Source: Allokutzneria oryzae (GTDB lineage: Bacteria; Actinomycetota; Actinomycetes; Mycobacteriales; Pseudonocardiaceae). From it: a stretch of DNA of 64,000 nt. Made by a program: the position numbers and the translations under genes. The DNA is taken from NCBI RefSeq assembly GCF_042429765.1, contig NZ_JBHLZU010000011.1, forward strand, positions 1-64,000, read 5' to 3'. Below, one piece after another: positions 5,905-13,760 of this stretch; position 1 is the stretch's first letter; each line of letters begins with the position of its first letter. The notes under the pieces were generated by a model. That model was not told the origin of the DNA. It did not search any database and saw only the letters and a program-made list of their open reading frames with translations.

Positions 5905-8553
5905 TCAGCGCAGCGGCGCGGCCACCTCCGACTTCGGCACGTTGTGCCCGGAGAGCTGCACGTGCGGGACCTTGCCGTTGAGGTCGGCGACGCGGTAGTC
6001 GGCCTTCAGCGTGATCGACTCGCCCGGCCACAACGTCACGTAGTTGTCGCTCCACGTGGTCGGCAGGACCTCCGCCCCACCGGCGCCCTGGCGCAGCGAC
6101 GCACGCAGGAAGAACGAGACCTTCCCGCCGCCGCCGTTGTTGGTCACCGTGACCGTGGTGCTCGCCGACTCACCACTGGCGGTCGAGCTCGCCGTCGCGG
6201 TCACCGAGCCCTGCGCGAGGCCGTTGAGCCCCTTCAGGTCCGCGTACTCGGTCTGCGGTGTGTGGTACCAGGTCGAAGCCGCGTAGTTGAGCTTGTCCGC
6301 CTTCGTCGACAGCCAGTAGACGTTGCGGTCCACGACCGTGCCTGCGGAGTCCTTGAGCAGCAGCCGCACGAAGTAGGTGCTGGACAGGCCGCTCGGCTTC
6401 GGCAGCGTGCCGGCGCGGACGGACGCGTTGCCCTTCGCCGTCACCGGCTGCGAGACATCAGCTTTTTGTGCGCCGTCCAAGTTGAACACAGTTGCCTGCA
6501 CAGTCAGACCGCTGACGTCCTGCAAGCCGGTGTTCATCACGGCCAGCGAGCTGTCGTCGTAGGAGTACTGGACGTGCAGCGGCCGCATCGCGGTCTTCGC
6601 GCCGAAGTACGAGCCCGCCGTCGCCAGGTTGTAGTCGAACAGGTGCCAGTACATCGTCGGCCAGGCGTTGTTGAGCATCCAGTAGATGACGCCCGTTGAC
6701 GGCTTGTCCTGGTCGGACCAGTTGCGGCCGAACGCCTCCAGCTGCGCGCGGTTGACCTCGTAGTTGGCCAGCTGTGCCTTGCGCACGAGGTCTTCCGGGT
6801 TGGCGGGCTTGCCGTAGCGGCCGTCCAGCGCGGTGCCCCAGAAGGAGAGCTTGCTGAAGGTGTCCGACGGCGCGAGGTGGTACTGCTTCGCGTTGTAGTC
6901 GGTCAGCGCGTTGATCTCGTTGGGGGACAAGAACTTCTTCAGGCTGTCCAGCTCCGGGACGGTCGGGCCGGGGCCGACCTCGGACGCGAAGCCCGACGCA
7001 CCGCCCTTGTCCTTGTTGTACCAGTAGTTCGGCGGGACCCACCAGTACGGGCCCTCCATCTTCATGCCGGGACTGCCCAGCTGCGGGGAGCTCAGCGCCT
7101 TGGCCGAGGAGATCACCGGCAGGTTCCACTCCGCGCGCTTGAGCGCGTCCAGGTAGATCTTCTCCTGGGTGGCGGGCGGGGCGTAGTCGCTGCCGATCAG
7201 GAAGCCGATCATGCTGGGGTGGTTGCGAACCCGCCGCGCCTCGCTCTCCGCCGACTCCCCGGCGACGCGGTTGTCCTCCGCGGTGAAGGTGTCGTACTTC
7301 TCCCACTTCGAACAGCACTCCCAGCCGGTGAGCAGCATGATGCCCATCCGGTCGGCCATGTCGTACAGCTCGTCGTTCTCCGGCTTGCCCTCAAGGCGGA
7401 TGGTGTTCATGCCCATCGCCTTGGTCAGCTTCAGCTGGTCCTCGATCTTGCGGAGGTCGGTGCGCAGGAACAGGTCCGACGCCCAGCCACCGCCACGGAC
7501 CAGGAACGGCTTGCCGTTGACGGAGAACTGCCGCCCGCCCTGCACGAGCTTCGACTCGACCTCGCGCACACCGAAGGTCGTCCTCGCGGTGTCCGAGGCG
7601 GCGCCACCGGCGGTCGCGGTCAGCGCGGCCTCGTACAGCGGCTGCGCACCCATCTGGAACGGCCACCACACGCGGGGGTTGTCGAGCTTCACCGTGAACG
7701 TGGCGGTCTTGGTCTGCTTGGCGCCGAGGGAAACCGTCTGCCGGAAGCTCTGCCCGTCCACGGTGCCGGAGACCTCGGCGGTCTGCTGCTGGTCGGTGTT
7801 GTTGCGCGCGTCCACCTTCACGGTGATGTTCGCGTTGGCCAGGCTCGGCAGCGGGAGGTCGCTGTCCACTCGGAGGTTGCGCAGGGACACCGCACCGGAG
7901 CTCGCCAGCGCGACGTCGCGGAACAGGCCCTGGTTGCGGTCGGGCGGGAACTGCGCCCAGTCGATGAAGTGGATGGTCAGGTCCCGATCCGGGTTGACCG
8001 AGTCCGCTCGGAGCGCGATCGTGTTGTCGCCCTTGCGGATCAGGCTCGTCACGTCGAACTCGTGCGTCGGGTACGCGCCGATGACCTTGTCTGTGCCCGC
8101 GATCTTGGTGCCGTTGAGCCACACCTCACCGCGCGCGAGGATGCCGCCGTTGAGCTTGAGGAAGGTGTGCGTGCCCGGCGCCGGGTCGGCGGTGAACCCC
8201 TTGCGGTACCACCAGGGCACCGTGAACTGGGCCGTGTCGACCTGCTTCATGGTGGTCGAGTAGTTGAGGTCCGGGTAGCGGTTGTTGGCGATGAGCCCGG
8301 CCATCACGGTCGAGCGCGCGGGGACCTTCAGCCAGTTCACATCGTTGAACCCCGGGCGGGAGATCGCGGCGCCGCCCGCCGTCGCCGTGCGCGAGGTCTG
8401 CATCCGCCAGTCGGGGATCGTGCGGACCTCACCGGCCCTCGCGGGGGCTGCCGTGGTGGCGTGCTCCTGCGCGGCGGCCGTGGTCACGGGCAGCAGGGGG
8501 ACGACGAGGCCCAGGCCGACCACGGCCGCGAGCCAGCGAAAACGTCGGGACAT
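5905..8553 (-). CDS. Secreted GH2 glycosidase, exo-beta-D-glucosaminidase (CsxA-like), paralogue
   Basis: About 882 residues with a signal peptide (MSRRFRWLAAVVGLG). Domain order matches the downstream paralogue: sugar-binding fold with PWWYRKGFTADPAPGTHTF, immunoglobulin-like domain, TIM barrel with MNTIRLEGKPENDELYDMAD, and C-terminal beta domains. The acid/base Asp456 is in FLIGSDYAPP and the nucleophile Glu525 in GFASEVGPGP, the Asp-type arrangement of exo-beta-glucosaminidases. ATG 8553 is preceded by AGGAG with 5 nt spacing; an in-frame GTG at 8559 would overlap that site and is not used. Likely role: removal of glucosamine from chitosan oligomers outside the cell. It ends at a strong terminator. 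Confidence 0.87.
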   Translation of the reverse strand: MSRRFRWLAAVVGLGLVVPLLPVTTAAAQEHATTAAPARAGEVRTIPDWRMQTSRTATAGGAAISRPGFNDVNWLKVPARSTVMAGLIANNRYPDLNYSTTMKQVDTAQFTVPWWYRKGFTADPAPGTHTFLKLNGGILARGEVWLNGTKIAGTDKVIGAYPTHEFDVTSLIRKGDNTIALRADSVNPDRDLTIHFIDWAQFPPDRNQGLFRDVALASSGAVSLRNLRVDSDLPLPSLANANITVKVDARNNTDQQQTAEVSGTVDGQSFRQTVSLGAKQTKTATFTVKLDNPRVWWPFQMGAQPLYEAALTATAGGAASDTARTTFGVREVESKLVQGGRQFSVNGKPFLVRGGGWASDLFLRTDLRKIEDQLKLTKAMGMNTIRLEGKPENDELYDMADRMGIMLLTGWECCSKWEKYDTFTAEDNRVAGESAESEARRVRNHPSMIGFLIGSDYAPPATQEKIYLDALKRAEWNLPVISSAKALSSPQLGSPGMKMEGPYWWVPPNYWYNKDKGGASGFASEVGPGPTVPELDSLKKFLSPNEINALTDYNAKQYHLAPSDTFSKLSFWGTALDGRYGKPANPEDLVRKAQLANYEVNRAQLEAFGRNWSDQDKPSTGVIYWMLNNAWPTMYWHLFDYNLATAGSYFGAKTAMRPLHVQYSYDDSSLAVMNTGLQDVSGLTVQATVFNLDGAQKADVSQPVTAKGNASVRAGTLPKPSGLSSTYFVRLLLKDSAGTVVDRNVYWLSTKADKLNYAASTWYHTPQTEYADLKGLNGLAQGSVTATASSTASGESASTTVTVTNNGGGGKVSFFLRASLRQGAGGAEVLPTTWSDNYVTLWPGESITLKADYRVADLNGKVPHVQLSGHNVPKSEVAAPLR

Positions 8554-8667
8554 CAGCACTCCTGGCGACCATGGCGGCGGCGGTCAGGGCTAATCCGGTA
8601 ACACTCTTGCCGGTTTCACGGCGCTTTGACAAGACGTCTTACGAATGAGCTGCCTCGGGGAAAGCCC

Positions 8668-8692
8668 TTCCCAAAGCTGCCCGCTTTGGGGA
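8668..8692. promoter_or_regulatory. Palindromic candidate operator between GH2 and beta-helix genes
   Basis: CCCAAAGC (8670-8677) and GCTTTGGG (8683-8690) are perfect inverted half-sites 5 nt apart, with TT and AA flanks. The site lies 54 nt upstream of the beta-helix start codon and about 115 nt upstream of the divergent GH2 gene. No regulator gene lies beside it. An operator role is inferred from position and symmetry. Confidence 0.4.
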
Positions 8693-8746
8693 AACTCCTG
8701 GTCAACCAAACCGCCGCCCCGTGTTTGGGACCAGGAGACTCACTCG

Positions 8747-10405
8747 ATGCTCTCTCGCAGGACGTTCCTCTCCGGTGGTTTGGCTGCGGCTGTCGGCTAC
8801 CACCTGCTCCCCGCACCGGCGTCCGCCGCACCCGCGCCGGAGTCCCCGTTGTGGCGGGAGTTCGTCCGGACTCCGTACACCCACCCGCAGATCCCCAACG
8901 TCTCGTTCGCCGGGTACCGCTACGGCGCAGAGCCACCGCGCGGACCGGTGCGCGCCAACGTGCTGAGCTACGGCGCGAAGCGTGACGGCTCCGCCGACTC
9001 CGCGTCCGCGATCAACCAGGCCATCGCCGAGGTCGGCAAGCGCGGCGGCGGCGTGGTCACGTTGCCCGCCGGGACCTACCGCATCGACGACATCGTGCAG
9101 ATCGGCTACGACAACGTCGTGCTGCGCGGCGCGGGCAGCGGCAAGACGATCCTCTACGGCACGCGCTCCCTGGAACAGATCGTCGGCATCAACCGCAGCC
9201 GCTACGGCTCGGAGAACTCCGCGTGGAGCTGGGCGGGCGGCCTGGTGTGGGTGTGCCACCGCGACCGCCACCGCGACCTGGTCGGCGCGATCAAGGCGAA
9301 GAAGTGGCCGATGGAGGGCTGGATCGGCAACGAGGGCGACCAGTCCTCGCTGCTCGCAATGGTTTCCGTCGCGGCGAAGCGTGGCGACTTCGAGCTGACC
9401 GTCGCCGACGCCGGTCGCCTCAGCGCCGGTCAGCGGGTGTTGCTCCAGGTCGACGACGACGCGAACTACGGTCTGCTCAAGCACATGTGCGGCGACGTCC
9501 CCGGCACCGCGGGGTACACGTGGTCGGACAAGGACAAGCTGTTGTCCTACCGTCCGTTCCAGTGGCCGGTGCGCATCGAGTCGGTGCGCGGCAACAAGGT
9601 CCGCCTCGAACAGCCGCTGCCGTTGGACGTCCGCCTCGGCTGGAAGCCGCGCCTGACCACGTTGACCCCGCCCGTCGTCGGAGCCGGGGTCGAAGGGCTG
9701 ACGATCCAGTTCGTCAAGACGCAGCGCCCGGTTCACTTGCAGGACAAGGGTTACAACGGTCTGGTGTTCCAGTGCGCGTGGGACTGCTGGGCCGACGACG
9801 TGTCCGTTGTGGACAGTGACAACGGCTTCCTCTTCGTGGCGGCCAAGAACGTCACGCTGCGCAGGACCCGGGTCGCCGGGCGCGGTCAGCACCACTCGTA
9901 CGCGTGTCGCGAGCAGGCGCACGACAACCTGGTGCAGGACTTCGGCATCGGCAAGTTCACCGAGCCCGCTCCGCCGGGGGCCGGACACCACGGCATCAAC
10001 GTGGAGGGTCTGTCCTGCGGCAACGTGTGGTCGCGCGGACGGATGGAGGCCGGGACCTTCGACACCCACCGCGGCCTGCCGTTCCACAACGTGCGCACCG
10101 AGGTGGAGATCTTCAACGACGGCAACCACGGCGGCAGCGCGAACGCGGGACCGTTGTACGGGGCCAGGTTCACCCACTGGAACGTCAAGGTCACCAACGA
10201 GCGCGCGGGCTGCGTGAAGATCGACCACGTCGCCCCGTGCAGCGCGACGGTGGGCATCTCCACGGTGCGCGAGTTCGGCCAGATCGACAAGCCGGACTTC
10301 TCGGGCGCGTTGAACTCCCGCCTGGAGAGCTACGGCACCACGGACGTGAACCCACCGAACCTGTACGAGGCCCAACGCCGCCTCCGCACCCGAGGTCGCC
10401 GCTGA
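8747..10405 (+). CDS. Tat-secreted right-handed beta-helix protein, pectate-lyase-like fold
   Basis: The start is ATG 8747, preceded by AGGAG at 8733-8737, giving about 552 residues. The N-terminus MLSRRTFLSGGLAAAVGYHL has a twin-arginine motif and a hydrophobic core ending near ASAAPA, so export in folded form is expected. The body starts VLSYGAKRDGSADSASAINQ and GGVVTLPAGTYRIDDIVQIG, the beginning of the pectate-lyase/GH28-like beta-helix family, and continues with short parallel strands to the end. Such proteins are polysaccharide lyases or hydrolases, but no catalytic signature is clear here, so the substrate is unknown. Divergence from the GH2 genes suggests a role in extracellular polysaccharide breakdown. 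Confidence 0.75.
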   Translation: MLSRRTFLSGGLAAAVGYHLLPAPASAAPAPESPLWREFVRTPYTHPQIPNVSFAGYRYGAEPPRGPVRANVLSYGAKRDGSADSASAINQAIAEVGKRGGGVVTLPAGTYRIDDIVQIGYDNVVLRGAGSGKTILYGTRSLEQIVGINRSRYGSENSAWSWAGGLVWVCHRDRHRDLVGAIKAKKWPMEGWIGNEGDQSSLLAMVSVAAKRGDFELTVADAGRLSAGQRVLLQVDDDANYGLLKHMCGDVPGTAGYTWSDKDKLLSYRPFQWPVRIESVRGNKVRLEQPLPLDVRLGWKPRLTTLTPPVVGAGVEGLTIQFVKTQRPVHLQDKGYNGLVFQCAWDCWADDVSVVDSDNGFLFVAAKNVTLRRTRVAGRGQHHSYACREQAHDNLVQDFGIGKFTEPAPPGAGHHGINVEGLSCGNVWSRGRMEAGTFDTHRGLPFHNVRTEVEIFNDGNHGGSANAGPLYGARFTHWNVKVTNERAGCVKIDHVAPCSATVGISTVREFGQIDKPDFSGALNSRLESYGTTDVNPPNLYEAQRRLRTRGRR

Positions 10406-10417
10406 CGGAGCCCGAGG

Positions 10418-10454
10418 CCGCGTCAAGCGCCTGCGGGGCGGGTACTTGACGCGG
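10418..10454 (+). terminator. Probable terminator of the beta-helix gene
   Basis: CCGCGTCAAG (10418-10427) pairs with CTTGACGCGG (10445-10454), a perfect 10-bp stem with a 17-nt loop 12 nt after the stop codon, followed by TCTTGGTTC. Confidence 0.55.
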
Positions 10455-10517
10455 TCTTGGTTCGGCCACTGCCGCAGTGCGGGCGACCGAACAGCGCAGA
10501 GCGGTTAGCCTGGTGCG

Positions 10518-10901
10518 ATGTCGCTTCGGAAGGCTGTGGACCCCTACGAGCTGCGCAATGCCGTGGCCGAGGTGATGCCGTGGCTGGAGGGCGGGCCGCG
10601 GCCGGACCGGAAGGTGCTCGCCGCCGCCGTGCGGCTGAGCCTGCGCTCGCTGGAGCTCACCGCGCCCGGCCACAGCGTCGAGGTGCGCGTGGCCCCGTTC
10701 GCCGCCGTGCAGTGCGTTCCCGGCCCCCGGCACACCAGGGGAACGCCGCCGAACGTCGTCGAGACCGATCCGCGCACCTGGCTTGAGCTGGTCGTCGGCC
10801 GCGTGGGGTGGGACGAGGCGCTGGAGGACGGGCGCATCGACGCCTCCGGAACCCGTGCCGACGTGTCGCCGTGGTTGCCGTTGCTCCGGTTTGCTCCCTG
10901 A
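10518..10901 (+). CDS. SCP2-like sterol carrier family protein
   Basis: A 127-residue cytoplasmic protein (MSLRKAVDPYELRNAVAEVM ... VSPWLPLLRF) of the small bacterial sterol-carrier family that is often found near purine genes in actinobacteria. It has a conserved TDPRTWLELVVGRVGWDEAL stretch. The ligand is unknown; the family binds hydrophobic molecules in other organisms. TAGCCT at 10507-10512 lies close before the ATG and no ribosome binding site is visible, so the mRNA is probably leaderless. It stands alone on its transcript. Confidence 0.7.
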   Translation: MSLRKAVDPYELRNAVAEVMPWLEGGPRPDRKVLAAAVRLSLRSLELTAPGHSVEVRVAPFAAVQCVPGPRHTRGTPPNVVETDPRTWLELVVGRVGWDEALEDGRIDASGTRADVSPWLPLLRFAP

Positions 10902-10971
10902 GCCGTAAACCGTTGTCCGAAGCCGGTCGCTGAGGAAGAGTGATCCGGTCGTCGGTCGACGGGAGCGCACA

Positions 10972-12276
10972 GTGTCGGATCAGGTCAGTACCCGGAGCGA
11001 GCAGAGCGAACGGCCGTCGTTCCGGCGGCTCGCGGTCGCCTGCGGTGTCGGAACCTCGCTGGAGTACTACGACTTCTTCGTCTACGGCACGGCGTCCGCG
11101 CTGGTCTTCGGCACCTTGTTCTTCCGGGCCCAGGACCCGCTGGTCGCGGCGATCCTGGCGTTCTCCACCTTCGCCGTCGGGTTCCTCGTGCGCCCGCTCG
11201 GCGCGATCGTGTTCGGCCACTTCGGTGACCGCCTCGGCCGCCGCAGGATGCTGGTGCTCAGCCTTGGCGTCATGGGTGTCACCACCGCGTTGATGGGCCT
11301 GCTGCCGACCTACGCTGCGATCGGCGTCGCGGCCCCTCTGCTGCTGGTGCTGCTGCGCGTCGTGCACGGCTTCTCCGTCGGCGGCGAGGCAGGCGGCGCG
11401 GCGCTGATGGCCGTCGAGCACGCACCGCCCGGCAAGCGCGGGCTCTACGGCAGCCTCGTCACCATCGGCTCGCCGATGGGCGCGTTCCTGGCCAACGGCT
11501 CGTTCGCGCTGGTCATGTTGCTGCCCATGGAGGACGTGCTCTCCTGGGGCTGGCGCATCCCGTTCCTCGTCGGCGTCGTCGTGGTGCTCGTGGGTGTCTT
11601 CGCCCGCCGCAAGCTGCACGAGACCCCGGTGTTCCAGGACCTCACCGAGAAGAAGGCCACCGAGCGGCTGCCGCTGATGACGGTGCTGCGCAAGGAGGGC
11701 AAGCAGGTCCTGCTCACCGCCGGGGTGAACCTGGGCTTCAACGCCTTCGTCTTCATCCTGTTCGTCTTCCTGCTCACCTACGGCAAGGAGACGCTGAAGC
11801 TGCCCAGCTGGGTCATGCTCGTGGCCACCCTGGTCGGCTGCATCGCCCAGGTGATCTCGATCGTCGGGTTCTGCGCGCTCACCGACCGCGTCGGCCGCAA
11901 GCCGGTGATGCTCGCGGGCGCGGTGTTCTGCGCGGTGTTCCCGTTCCCGCTGTTCTGGATGGTCGACACCGCCGACACCGGGCTGATCATCCTGGCGATC
12001 GCCATCGCGTTCGCCGGTGGCGGCGCGATCTTCGGGCCGATGCTGAGCTACTTCTCCGAGCTGTTCGGCGCCGCGCACCGCTACACCGGCGTCGGCATCG
12101 GCTACCAGCTCGGCGCGGTGCTGGGCGGCGGCTTCTCGCCGCTGATCGCCACGGCGCTGCTGAAGGCCGGTGGCGGGTCGATGGCGGTGGCGACCTACGT
12201 CGCGGCGGCCTCGCTGATCAGCGTCGGGTGCATGCTGGCGCTGCCGGAGACGGTGCGTCGCGGGCAACCGGAATGA
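10972..12276 (+). CDS. MFS transporter, metabolite:H+ symporter (MHS) family
   Basis: A 434-residue membrane protein with the typical MHS start VACGVGTSLEYYDFFVYGTA, motif A GHFGDRLGRRRMLV and the VHGFSVGGEAGGAALMAVEH region, as in ProP, ShiA and KgtP. These proteins import organic acids, osmolytes or dicarboxylates with protons. The substrate cannot be chosen from sequence. The GTG start at 10972 is preceded by GGGAG. It stands alone between unrelated genes. Confidence 0.8.
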   Translation: MSDQVSTRSEQSERPSFRRLAVACGVGTSLEYYDFFVYGTASALVFGTLFFRAQDPLVAAILAFSTFAVGFLVRPLGAIVFGHFGDRLGRRRMLVLSLGVMGVTTALMGLLPTYAAIGVAAPLLLVLLRVVHGFSVGGEAGGAALMAVEHAPPGKRGLYGSLVTIGSPMGAFLANGSFALVMLLPMEDVLSWGWRIPFLVGVVVVLVGVFARRKLHETPVFQDLTEKKATERLPLMTVLRKEGKQVLLTAGVNLGFNAFVFILFVFLLTYGKETLKLPSWVMLVATLVGCIAQVISIVGFCALTDRVGRKPVMLAGAVFCAVFPFPLFWMVDTADTGLIILAIAIAFAGGGAIFGPMLSYFSELFGAAHRYTGVGIGYQLGAVLGGGFSPLIATALLKAGGGSMAVATYVAAASLISVGCMLALPETVRRGQPE

Positions 12277-12367
12277 GTCGGACTTGATGCCCTGAATCGG
12301 GGAAGGCGTCATTACACCCGATATTTGCCACCCATTCGCGGAGTCGCCGATAGTTGTCCGGACACGC

Positions 12368-12865
12368 ATGATGATCGGTATGTCCCGACGCTTGTTGATC
12401 GTGCTCGCCGCGCTTGTCCCGTTCTTCGGCCTCGCCGCGCCCGCATTCGCGGCGCCGGCCGATCCGATGGAGTTCTGCTCGGAGTTCACCGATGACGACC
12501 AGGAGGCGATGGCCGGTTTCGCCGGTAAGACCTGCCTGGTCCGTGACGAGGCGAAGCTCAAGGTCGTCGTGAAGGGCAACTGCCGGTGGTTCTACGGCTT
12601 CTACTGGGGCCGACCGCCGCTGAAGTGCAAGTCCGTCGACGGCAAGTACACGATCACCTCGCCTGCCGGAGTGCGCGCCGAGGCGTCGATGACCGGCAGG
12701 GAGAGCAACGAGGCACAGGTCGACGCGATGGGCGAGGCATTCGCGTGCGTCGCCGGGAAATACAAGCTCGACGTGTTCTACAAGGTCGAGATGATGGGTT
12801 TCTCCGGTAAATGGTCGCGTGCTGTGTCCAAACAGCGCCAGCTCGAAATCGACGCGACCTGCTGA
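12368..12865 (+). CDS. Small secreted protein with six cysteines
   Basis: Not recognised. The 165-residue product has a signal peptide (RRLLIVLAALVPFFGLAAPA, cleavage after AFA near residue 29) and a mature part of about 135 residues with six cysteines (in FCSEF, TCLV, NCRW, KCKS, ACVA and the last residue), enough for three disulfides. Start choices are ATG 12368, 12371 and 12380; none has a strong ribosome binding site. The mature part mixes beta-like stretches (KLKVVVKGNCRWFYGFYWG) and a charged C-terminus. It is monocistronic and ends at a strong terminator. Extracellular location is the only firm inference. Confidence 0.65.
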   Translation: MMIGMSRRLLIVLAALVPFFGLAAPAFAAPADPMEFCSEFTDDDQEAMAGFAGKTCLVRDEAKLKVVVKGNCRWFYGFYWGRPPLKCKSVDGKYTITSPAGVRAEASMTGRESNEAQVDAMGEAFACVAGKYKLDVFYKVEMMGFSGKWSRAVSKQRQLEIDATC

Positions 12866-12888
12866 GAGTTCAGCGGGGCTCACTGACT

Positions 12889-12938
12889 CCGGTGGGGTGG
12901 TCGTCCGGTGCCTCCGGCCACTCCACCGGTCTTTTTCT
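12889..12938 (+). terminator. Rho-independent terminator between convergent genes
   Basis: A 12-bp stem (12889-12900 with 12918-12929, one G-T pair) is followed by TCTTTTTCT, the clearest T-tailed terminator in the window. It serves the six-cysteine protein gene on the plus strand, 8 bp before the end of the convergent VanZ-like gene. Confidence 0.85.
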
Positions 12939-12946
12939 GTGCCGGG

Positions 12947-13516
12947 TCAGTTGCCCGTCCAGCCGTTCATCACCAATGGCTCCTGCTGCTGAGGTCGCAC
13001 GTGCCGTCGTGGACGGCGGCCGACCAGCAGCCAGGCGACACCCGCGGCGAGGATGCCGCCGAGCGCGTTGTTGAGCATGTCCTGCGTCTCGCAGGCGCCG
13101 ACCCCGGACATCGCCTGGTAGAGCTCGATGCCGATCGCCAGTCCGACGCAGGCGGCGGCGACCGGGATGAACCGCTTGACCGCCAGGACGCCGAAGAAGG
13201 CGAAGGGCATCAGCATCACGAAGTTCAGCCGGGCCCAGGAGCCGGACAGCGAGAAGTCGTTCTGCGTGCACATGGCCCACGCCTCGCCGAGCGAGTCGGC
13301 GGTGCCGCGGCTGCCGCGCCGGACCAGGGTGGCCGCGAGCACCCCGCCGAGCGAGGCCAGCGAGAGCGCGGTCGCGATCTTTCCCCACCTCAGCAGCCAG
13401 GCGAGCACCAGCCCGGCCGCGCCGAGCACCAGGCACCCGACGAACGCCGCGAAGGCAACCTGGGGACTGCCGAAGATCCGCTCGGCCAGGTCCAGGTCGC
13501 GGGAGAAGTGCCGCAT
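12947..13516 (-). CDS. VanZ-like membrane protein
   Basis: A 189-residue membrane protein with about five hydrophobic segments and the VanZ-family features IGIELYQAM and ETQDMLNNALGGILAAGVAW, where an acidic/Asn-rich motif precedes the last membrane segment. VanZ proteins are linked to teicoplanin resistance in enterococci, but most actinobacterial members have no known function. ATG 13516 follows GAGGGGG. It is divergent from purF across 244 bp and has no obvious partner. Confidence 0.7.
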   Translation of the reverse strand: MRHFSRDLDLAERIFGSPQVAFAAFVGCLVLGAAGLVLAWLLRWGKIATALSLASLGGVLAATLVRRGSRGTADSLGEAWAMCTQNDFSLSGSWARLNFVMLMPFAFFGVLAVKRFIPVAAACVGLAIGIELYQAMSGVGACETQDMLNNALGGILAAGVAWLLVGRRPRRHVRPQQQEPLVMNGWTGN

Positions 13517-13760
13517 GCGGGCCCCCTCTGAAGAGTTTCGTCAACACCCACTTCCGTTAACTCGGACGTGTGATGCGGGCGGGAGTTGCCCCACGCCCCG
13601 TCCCCGGCACTCTCCGCACATCCGCGACCACGTCCGGCGATCACCCGAGGTCTCCGGAGGTGGCGGCCCCCACAAAGCCCGATGCCCGCCGTGGCCCGGA
13701 CCGCGGCCCGGGGCACTTACACTTCAGGTGCAGTTCGATCCCGTCACGAGGGAGTTCTCG

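Noticed and set aside
13128..13760. Open frame continuous with purF to the left
   Set aside because: It overlaps the VanZ-like gene on the other strand, has no family similarity, and GTG 13761 with GAGGGAG fits the PurF propeptide length.
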